Shown in pieces: positions 14,660 through 19,560 of a stretch of DNA of 19,560 bases. Position 1 is the stretch's first letter. Each line of letters opens with the position of its first letter. This DNA is from Acidobacteriaceae bacterium. Its GTDB lineage: Bacteria; Acidobacteriota; Terriglobia; Bryobacterales; Bryobacteraceae. The stretch covers positions 1-19,560 of the forward strand of contig JAFAZU010000270.1 in assembly GCA_019239585.1 (NCBI GenBank), written 5' to 3'. The position numbers and the translations under genes are program-made. Under the pieces are notes generated by a model. The model was not told the DNA's origin, made no database searches, and worked only from the letters and a program-made list of their open reading frames with translations.

Positions 14660-15858
14660 AGAACTGTGGGTCGGCCACTCACACCCGATCCCAGGCTTTG
14701 GTTGGTTTGCTTTCGTAGCCATTTCGACACGGGTACGTCCGTAGAGGAATGAGCGATAATGGAAATCCCGATGACAACAGCGCAGAGCTTAAAGATCAGG
14801 CTCGCATACTGAGCATCCGTCTGTAGCACGATCAAGGCGTAAGTTACGGACGCAAAACCCTTCGGTCCGAACCAGGATGCAGTGAGAAACTCCGGCCACG
14901 ACAGAGATCGGATCAGAAAGGACAAACTTAACGCAATGGGCCGGACAGCGATCATGGCAAGAATGGCAAAGACATAACCAGTTAAGGGGATACTTCTCAG
15001 GAACGGGGGTGAAAGGAGCAAGCCAAAGACCAGCAAGGCTGCCAGTTTTAACAACTCCGTCACAGACTCGCCGAGCACATGAAATTCACCAAGTAATTGA
15101 GGATCGAGCGAGGTCACAGTGACGCCGGCAACAAAGGCCGCCAGGTACTCATTGCCGTGCAGAGTCTTGCTCATCGCATACACGAGACAGGCAATGGCCA
15201 CCGGAAACAAGGGCGTAAAGACTTTCGAGGCAGCAAACAGCCGGCTCTTCTCCAAATGGACTGCAAGCCAAGGAATCGTGATACCGCAACCAAGGCCAAT
15301 AGCGACTTCTAAGGCCAAATGAAAGAGTGGCGTGTGCGCATCGCTGACACGGGCCAGTAAAAACAAAACCACTGGCAGCGCTAGTCCATCATTCAGCCCG
15401 CTTTCAATGTTTAAGAGGTCGCGTAATCGGGCTGGAATGCCCTGATCGCCGACAATGGCGGCCACAAGCACAGGGTCCGTCGGACTGAGAATCGCACCGA
15501 TCAACAGAGATTCGGTCCAGGGCAGTTGCACAAGCCAGTGTGCCAGCAGGGCTGTACCTGCCATGGTTAAGGGAAGCCCGATAAAAAGAGCACGGCCCGG
15601 CAAGCGCCAGCCCTGGATTAGGTCACGGAAACCGAGCTTCATGCCGTCGGTAAATAGAACACTGAACAAAGCGAGTTCTGCAAGGGTGCTCACAATGGGA
15701 TCATGGGCTTCCACATGGACCAGCCCGAGGCTATAACTACCGGCGAACGCACCGGTCAATAGAAACAGCACGGATGTGGAGAGGACGGTACGTTCCGCGC
15801 GTTCCGAGAGGAGAACTGCCAAAAGCAGGCTGATAGAAAAAAGGAGAAGAAGTGGCAC
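14647..15858 (-). CDS. Na+/H+ (cation/proton) antiporter, CPA1 type
   Basis: A 403-residue inner-membrane exchanger with about twelve hydrophobic helices. Motifs typical of CPA1 (NhaP-like) antiporters are visible: LFTDGMKLGFRDL (69-80), ILSPTDPVLVAAIVGD (123-138), the ion-binding region ESGLNDGLALP with N156-D157, the helix around VAGVTVTS, and FGPKGFASVTYAL (330-342) in place of the usual GPRG. There is no C-terminal TrkA-C or RCK domain; the protein ends soon after the last helix with a short basic tail. GTG 15858 is the first start after an in-frame stop at 15879 and begins directly in helix 1 (MPLLLLFSISLLL). No strong ribosome site is seen. The 5' leader holds copy 2 of a dispersed element, a possible control site. 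Ion specificity (Na+, K+ or Li+) cannot be decided. Confidence 0.92.
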   Translation of the reverse strand: MPLLLLFSISLLLAVLLSERAERTVLSTSVLFLLTGAFAGSYSLGLVHVEAHDPIVSTLAELALFSVLFTDGMKLGFRDLIQGWRLPGRALFIGLPLTMAGTALLAHWLVQLPWTESLLIGAILSPTDPVLVAAIVGDQGIPARLRDLLNIESGLNDGLALPVVLFLLARVSDAHTPLFHLALEVAIGLGCGITIPWLAVHLEKSRLFAASKVFTPLFPVAIACLVYAMSKTLHGNEYLAAFVAGVTVTSLDPQLLGEFHVLGESVTELLKLAALLVFGLLLSPPFLRSIPLTGYVFAILAMIAVRPIALSLSFLIRSLSWPEFLTASWFGPKGFASVTYALIVLQTDAQYASLIFKLCAVVIGISIIAHSSTDVPVSKWLRKQTNQSLGSGVSGRPTVLKTK

Positions 15859-16170
15859 GGTTCGATAGGGGGAGCACTACCGCGAAAGGTACGGCCATGC
15901 AATGTCTTCCTGATCGTCATCCTCTCGCCTGGCCGGCGCGCCCGATTTGCTCCTTGAGAAAGGATGCCGTCCAGACACCAGAGACTCTGTTTTCTTTTGC
16001 GGACTGCGCCGAGAGGCCGCGTTAAAAAATGCACCTGCCCTCAAAGCTCGAACATCCTGCCCTGCGAATTTCAGTTACAGAGGATGACCGAGATGCAATA
16101 AACGGCCATCTCTCATCCGGCGAGTGCGTTATTAACACCCCGACAGATGCTCTTTGAGAGGAGCTCCACC
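15859..16170. promoter_or_regulatory. Divergent region between the antiporter and the DUF4136 gene
   Basis: This 312-nt gap must hold the promoter of the minus-strand antiporter and of the plus-strand DUF4136 series. The antiporter side contains a leader element (15909-16000). The DUF4136 side ends in an AGGAG ribosome site seven bases before ATG 16171. No confident -35/-10 pair was found. Confidence 0.4.
15909..16000 (-). repeat. Dispersed leader-like element, copy 2
   Basis: This 92-nt copy lies about 50 nt before the antiporter start, on its transcript. It contains the same CCTGATCGTCATCCT (15909-15923) and AAGGATGCCGTCCAG (15960-15974) blocks as copy 1 and the GAGACTCTG plus TTTT-rich block. 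CATCCT and AGGATG can pair to close a 36-nt loop containing the self-complementary GGCGCGCC. It may be a structured 5' leader or riboswitch-like element, or simply a repeat. Confidence 0.7.
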
Positions 16171-16701
16171 ATGAAAACGATACAAATTATTCTGCCAGCT
16201 TTACTGCTGGCGACCTCCGGCTTCGCCCAAGACGTCCGGTATAACTTTGCCACCGGTCAGGATTTCTCGAAGTACAAGATCTACAAATGGGTCCAACCCA
16301 AAGGCGCGGACCAACTCGATCAATTAGCGGACCAGCAGTTAAAGGCCGCTGTCGATGAGGAGCTGACAAAGAAGGGTCTGATAAAAACAGAGGGAGACAA
16401 TGCAGATCTCTTCCTTGCTTACCAGGTTTCGCTGGACCAGGAGAAGCAGTTCACTAGCAACGGTATGGGCTACGGTCCCGGTCGGGGGCGGTTCGGAGGA
16501 ATGACCACAATAACGACCTCAACGATCCAGGTTGGCCAGCTTGATTTAGATATGTACGACGCGGCTGCCAAACAGCTGGTCTGGCGCGGCGTAGTATCGA
16601 AGACACTCGACCCCAAAGCCAAGCCGGACAAACGGCAAAAAAACCTCCAGAAAGCGGTCGCTAAGCTGTTGAATAACTATCCTCCGACCAAGAAGACCTG
16701 A
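16171..16701 (+). CDS. DUF4136 domain exported protein
   Basis: A 176-residue exported protein. ATG 16171 is chosen because AGGAG precedes it by seven bases and MKTIQIILPALLLATSGFAQ is a signal peptide; the frame itself opens at 16147. The mature protein has the DUF4136 pattern: VRYNFATGQDFSKYKIYKWV near the start, LKAAVDEELTKKGL in the middle, then ADLFLAYQVS, a Gly/Thr-rich loop (GYGPGRGRFGG) and a beta-rich end (GQLDLDMYDAAAKQLVWRG) followed by KNLQKAVAKLLNNYPP. Proteins of this family are often lipoproteins, but no lipobox cysteine is present here. The function of DUF4136 is unknown. It is 47 nt upstream of the DUF3300 gene, probably the same transcript. Confidence 0.88.
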   Translation: MKTIQIILPALLLATSGFAQDVRYNFATGQDFSKYKIYKWVQPKGADQLDQLADQQLKAAVDEELTKKGLIKTEGDNADLFLAYQVSLDQEKQFTSNGMGYGPGRGRFGGMTTITTSTIQVGQLDLDMYDAAAKQLVWRGVVSKTLDPKAKPDKRQKNLQKAVAKLLNNYPPTKKT

Positions 16702-16748
16702 CCATCGATTCTTCTGCAGCCTGCTTGTACTTTGACGAGGACCGAGAG

Positions 16749-18065
16749 ATGGCGTATGCAACTCCAGGTAAATGGATTCGTGTCACAGCCGTGCTTTGCG
16801 CGGCTCTATTAGCGCGAGGTGAAGCAGCCGTTGATGCAGCTTTACCAGAGCAGGCACAAAGTCCACTGCCAGGCCCTGCCGCGCAATTGGACAGCCTGGT
16901 GGCACCCATCGCGCTCTATCCCGACCCGCTACTAGCCCAGGTGCTGACCGCTTCCACCTATCCTTTGGAAATTGTTCAGCTTCAGCAGTGGCTGACGAAA
17001 CATGAGTACTTAAAAGACAAGGACTTGGCGGATGCCGTGCAACAGGAGGACTGGGACCCCAGCATTCAGGTCCTGGCGGCTCTGCCAGAAGTGGTCACGA
17101 AATTGGTGGACAACATTAAGTGGACATCGGAGCTAGGAAACGCCTTCCTGGCACAACAGTCGGACGTCATGGAGGCGGTCCAGCGCCTGCGAGCAAAGGC
17201 AAAAGACACCGGAAAACTGCAATCCAGCCAGCAGGTGAAGGTCGAGACGAAAGTAGTGGAATCCAAAACTGTGGTTGTGATTCAGCAAGCTAATCCGCAG
17301 GTCATCTATGTACCGAGCTACAACCCCGTCGTGGTGTGGGGAGCGCCGCCCATTTACGCCTATCCGCCGATCTACTATCCGGCACCTGCATATTATGCGG
17401 CAGGCATGGCGATTTCGTTCGGCGCTGGCATTGCCATGGGAGCCTTCTGGAGCGGAGGTTGGGGCTGGCACTGCGGATGGGGCGCGCACAACACCGTTAA
17501 CGTGAATGTCAACAACAACTTTTATCGCCACACCAACATCAATCGAACGAATGTAACAAGCGGCGACACAAACTGGACGCACAATCCGCGGCACCGCGGT
17601 GGGGCTCCCTACGGAGACAGGGCAACGGCAAGTAAATACGGTGGTACCGCTCGCGGAGATTCCTTGAGCACGCGGCAGAGCCAGGATCAGTTAGCGGCAG
17701 GGCAACAGCCAGGGGTGAGCAATCGTGCGGTCGGGACCTCTAGCAGTTTAGGTACGAATCGCAGCGCTGGGGATGCTAGCAATTTGAGTGCGAATCGTAG
17801 CGCCAGTAGCGTTGGCACTGTGGGTGTGAACTGTGATGGTACCGGCAGCGATCGCATAGGGAATAGGCAAGTTCCCGGCGATGGTGGTTCCCGAGGCGCA
17901 GCCGCTTTCGGCAGCGCTGGCACCACCAGAGGGAGTGCCGCTCTCTCGAGTGGCGCACGGGGTGCTTCCAGCCTCGAGGCCCAAGGCTGGAAGCACCCCG
18001 CGGTGGCCAGCGCGTGTGAGCCATCGAGTATTCAGCAAAATCCATGTTTTAGGGGAAGCAAATGA
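16749..18065 (+). CDS. DUF3300 domain envelope protein
   Basis: A 438-residue exported protein. The frame opens earlier through TTG 16725, but ATG 16749 is preferred with GAGG nine bases upstream. Residues 1-30 are a signal peptide. DUF3300 spans about 48-197: LDSLVAPIALYPDPLLAQVL, then TYPLEIVQLQQWL, DWDPSIQVLAALPEV and QVIYVPSYNPVVVWG. A Gly/Ala hydrophobic stretch (AAGMAISFGAGIAMGAFW) and an Asn/Ser/Gly-rich low-complexity tail follow, with near-repeats such as LGTNRSAGDASNLSANRSAS. Family members usually end in a Gly/Arg/Ser-rich tail. Here the last 30 residues are unlike that (WKHPAVASACEPS) and are encoded across a perfect 17-bp inverted repeat, so the C-terminus may have been altered. 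The gene's stop overlaps the DUF2950 start by four bases. The molecular role of DUF3300 is unknown. Confidence 0.88.
   Translation: MAYATPGKWIRVTAVLCAALLARGEAAVDAALPEQAQSPLPGPAAQLDSLVAPIALYPDPLLAQVLTASTYPLEIVQLQQWLTKHEYLKDKDLADAVQQEDWDPSIQVLAALPEVVTKLVDNIKWTSELGNAFLAQQSDVMEAVQRLRAKAKDTGKLQSSQQVKVETKVVESKTVVVIQQANPQVIYVPSYNPVVVWGAPPIYAYPPIYYPAPAYYAAGMAISFGAGIAMGAFWSGGWGWHCGWGAHNTVNVNVNNNFYRHTNINRTNVTSGDTNWTHNPRHRGGAPYGDRATASKYGGTARGDSLSTRQSQDQLAAGQQPGVSNRAVGTSSSLGTNRSAGDASNLSANRSASSVGTVGVNCDGTGSDRIGNRQVPGDGGSRGAAAFGSAGTTRGSAALSSGARGASSLEAQGWKHPAVASACEPSSIQQNPCFRGSK
17958..18000. repeat. Perfect 17-bp inverted repeat inside the 3' end of the DUF3300 gene
   Basis: CGGGGTGCTTCCAGCCT (17958-17974) and its exact complement (17984-18000) surround a 9-nt loop. 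This very stable hairpin lies about 65 nt before the stop codon, within the reading frame. No T-run follows. It might weaken transcription into DUF2950, or be an inserted palindromic element. Confidence 0.75.
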
Positions 18066-18346
18066 GATCAGGACCCTCGAAAATTGCCATGTGGAAATCT
18101 CGATCGATTCTCCTAGCTGTTGTGATCTTCTGCGTTCTGGGATTCCTCTCCCCCGCTGCGCTGTTATCGAAACAGACGCCGGCGCGATCAGCCCAGAAGG
18201 CGTTTGCCACACCGGAGCAAGCGGCCCAGGCGTTGATTCAGGCAGCGGAAAATTATGATGTCTCTGCCTTGTTGGAGATCCTCGGGCCGGATGCTCAGGA
18301 TCTTGTGTCCTCGGACGATCCTGTCAGCGACAAGAACCGTAACATC
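18062..18346 (+). pseudogene. DUF2950 domain protein, N-terminal fragment cut by IS982
   Basis: The intact 5' part of a DUF2950 gene. ATG 18062 overlaps the DUF3300 stop (ATGA) and has AGGGGA six bases upstream. Residues 10-35 are a signal peptide or anchor (SRSILLAVVIFCVLGFL), followed by the family opening FATPEQAAQALIQAAENYDV, then LLEILGPDAQDLVSSDDPVSDKN. Family proteins run to about 300 residues. Here homology stops near codon 94, where the IS982 end begins at 18347, and the frame runs on in IS sequence to 18523. The remainder of DUF2950 is not on the other side of the element. DUF3300-DUF2950 adjacency is a known arrangement; the function is unknown. Confidence 0.85.
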
Positions 18347-18364
18347 ACGTCAATTCGATGTAAG
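18347..18364 (+). repeat. IS982 terminal inverted repeat, transposase 3' side
   Basis: ACGTCAATTCGATGTAAG. It pairs with the right-hand repeat at 16 of 18 positions and begins directly after the last DUF2950-like codons. The transposase stop (TGA, 18368-18366) is two bases inside it. Confidence 0.8.
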
Positions 18365-18365
18365 G

Positions 18366-19250
18366 TCAGAACGCTTCCGTTAGCAAGGCCTGTTCTTCCC
18401 ACGTCAGATGGAGTGAGGGCTTGTGCTCTTGCCAGGTATAAGCGATCAGAGCGGCGGAAGTATGGACGAACGCGTTATAGACGCTGCGGTGCCTCGTATG
18501 AGCAATTTGACACACATGCTTGAGCTGTTCGCCGACACTTTCGATCAAGGCTCGCTTGCGTAACAGCAGCTTGCCCCACAGCGGCATGAGTTTGTTTTTC
18601 ATACTGCGTTTGAGCTTGGTAATGAGCTGCACGCCGGTTTGTTGCAGGCGTTCAAACAGTTCCTGACCGAGATAGCCGCGATCGCCGAACAGCTTGCCCC
18701 AGAGTCCTTCGGCCAAGCCCGGCACGGGCACCCGATCATCCACGTTGCCGGGCGTAAAGCGAGCGGCCAGCAGAGCGCCCTCGTCATTGATGACAAAGTG
18801 CAGCTTGAAGCCGTAGAACCAGCCCATGCTGCTCTTGCCGCGTTGGGCAGATCCGGCAAACACTTGATGGCTGTAAATGCGGCGATTGTGGCAGACGGGC
18901 AAGGGCAAGCTGTCGATAAAAGCAATCCCGCGCGTGCGCTCCAGACGCGTCCGCAGATAGGCGGCCAGGGGAACCAGCACGCTGGGCAGGCACTCAATCA
19001 AACGCTGATAGCTGATCAGGTGGGGAAACTCGGCCCGCCGGTGACGGCACACTTCCTTGCGGTAGAAATGCTTAAAGGTCCGATAATCCGCGTCGTGAAA
19101 GGCAATGACCAGCGTCATGATTTCGCTCGGACTCAAACGGCTCGGGCGACGGCGACGCCGACCCGGAGCAGGCAGCAGATGCTGTTGCCAAGTGGGGGCA
19201 AAGGCTTGATAGAAGTCGTCCAGATCGCAAAACAAAGCTACAATATCCAC
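18366..19250 (-). CDS. IS982-family DDE transposase
   Basis: A 294-residue transposase from GTG 19250, chosen because GGAG lies seven bases upstream and the translation then begins (M)DIVALFCDLDDFYQAF, the usual IS982 opening. The frame is open to 19358, but the upstream part lies over the terminal repeat and beyond the element. DDE candidates are D113 (GIAFIDSLPLPVCH), D190 (LFGDRGYLGQ) and E237 (RKRALIESVGEQLKHV); other family motifs are SSMGWFYGFKLHF and PGNVDDR. Length matches the family (about 290-300), and there is no frameshift, so the enzyme may be active. Confidence 0.93.
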   Translation of the reverse strand: MDIVALFCDLDDFYQAFAPTWQQHLLPAPGRRRRRPSRLSPSEIMTLVIAFHDADYRTFKHFYRKEVCRHRRAEFPHLISYQRLIECLPSVLVPLAAYLRTRLERTRGIAFIDSLPLPVCHNRRIYSHQVFAGSAQRGKSSMGWFYGFKLHFVINDEGALLAARFTPGNVDDRVPVPGLAEGLWGKLFGDRGYLGQELFERLQQTGVQLITKLKRSMKNKLMPLWGKLLLRKRALIESVGEQLKHVCQIAHTRHRSVYNAFVHTSAALIAYTWQEHKPSLHLTWEEQALLTEAF

Positions 19251-19319
19251 GGCAGGGCTCCAGCAACAGGATTGGTCTAAGCAACCATAGGGTAAATCAC
19301 CCGTCCTGTGAGGGCCCTG

Positions 19320-19337
19320 CTTACGCCGAATTGACGT
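19320..19337 (-). repeat. IS982 terminal inverted repeat, transposase 5' side
   Basis: Read on the minus strand this is ACGTCAATTCGGCGTAAG, matching the other end except at two positions. It begins inside a codon of the truncated membrane-protein gene on the right. Confidence 0.8.
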
Positions 19338-19560
19338 TAATATACGTGCCTGCGGCACGCACGCCCAAGAATCCGAGCCGACTGACCACAGTTGCTGTAT
19401 ATAACCCCAGGGGAATGGCGGAACCGAAAATTAAAAAGCCGGATATTCGGACCGCTGCCGGTGAGGCCGCGAAAAAGTCCCGGATGCGCTCGACTGACTC
19501 ATACGGCGACACGTATTCAGCTCTTTGGCGCAACACAGACGGAACGAGGAGGCTCGCCGT
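19338..19560 (-). pseudogene. Membrane protein, N-terminal fragment truncated by IS982 (runs to window edge)
   Basis: The minus-strand frame is open from the window edge to the IS982 end. It reads EYVSPYESVERIRDFFAASP, then AAVRISGFLIFGSAIPLGL and YTATVVSRLGFLGVRAAGTYI. This resembles the N-terminal part of small, uncharacterised multi-spanning membrane proteins (about 220 residues): a short cytoplasmic lead, helix 1, then a conserved loop before helix 2. After GTYI the frame enters the IS terminal repeat and stops four codons later. A GTG at 19536 could be the start, but the frame continues to the window edge, so the true start is unresolved. The missing C-terminal part is not on the other side of the IS, which holds DUF2950 instead. 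Confidence 0.65.

Larger units (their letters stand above)
18347..19337 (-). mobile_element. IS982-family insertion sequence, about 991 bp
   Basis: The element contains one intact transposase gene on the minus strand and has imperfect terminal inverted repeats: ACGTCAATTCGATGTAAG at 18347-18364 and, read inward from the right end, ACGTCAATTCGGCGTAAG (complement of 19320-19337), matching at 16 of 18 positions. The size and the AC-starting ends fit the IS982 family. The flanking bases (TAACATC on the left, TAATATA on the right) are not an exact target duplication, and the two flanks belong to different genes. Confidence 0.85.

Noticed and set aside
14334..14678. 114-codon minus-strand ORF before the helical-protein gene, and a similar frame at 15756-16034
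   Set aside because: Both share a GERMTIR stretch, but only because of the dispersed element; the matching blocks are in different relative frames, so the similarity is better explained at the nucleotide level.
15859..16020. Fluoride riboswitch in the antiporter leader
   Set aside because: Parts such as GATGACGATCAGG recall the motif, but the conserved pseudoknot sequence and overall order do not match what I know of the consensus.
18639..19280. 213-codon plus-strand ORF
   Set aside because: It lies antisense to the IS982 transposase, whose family motifs are clear on the other strand.

Overview
The window looks like a chromosomal segment of an Acidobacteriota bacterium, probably of the Solibacter/Bryobacter type. 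This is inferred from gene families only: giant TonB-dependent receptor-like proteins with an N-terminal carboxypeptidase-regulatory (CnaB-like) domain, FG-GAP/VCBS proteins, and the DUF4136 / DUF3300 / DUF2950 envelope genes. No rRNA, tRNA or CRISPR array was seen.

Layout. (1) 1-4269: two outer-membrane receptor genes lie head to head around a 276-nt intergenic region. The left one is cut by the window edge; the right one is complete (1207 aa). (2) 4379-7646: a tightly coupled three-gene operon encodes an exported seven-repeat FG-GAP protein, a single-domain response regulator and a soluble hybrid histidine kinase with two H-boxes. Both junctions overlap. A perfect 13-bp inverted repeat runs into the first start codon. 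(3) 7781-12030: a nitrogen module of ammonium transporter Amt, PII protein (Tyr51 present) and the PII uridylyltransferase GlnD. A 16-bp-stem palindrome follows it. (4) 12031-13165: a degraded patch with the 3' end of an IS256-family element, a signal-peptide-like stub, a possible small CxxC protein, and about 330 nt without a supported gene.

(5) 13166-15858, minus strand: a glycine-zipper exported protein, a helical periplasmic protein translationally coupled to it, and a CPA1-type Na+/H+ antiporter. Two related copies of a roughly 90-120-nt element lie upstream of the minus-strand units; one overlaps the antiporter 3' end. (6) 16171-18346: a DUF4136, DUF3300 and DUF2950 series on the plus strand. 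The DUF2950 gene is cut short by (7) an IS982-family insertion sequence (about 18347-19337), whose far side abuts the N-terminal part of a different, oppositely oriented membrane-protein gene.

Nitrogen status would be read by GlnD, passed to PII by uridylylation of Tyr51, and passed on to Amt. The exported small proteins, antiporter and DUF genes look like a cell-envelope/ion-stress island, but that role is inferred. The points most worth a second look are the paired leader element around the antiporter, the two-H-box kinase coupled to an exported FG-GAP protein, three long perfect inverted repeats, and the IS982 junction that joins two unrelated broken genes without a target duplication.
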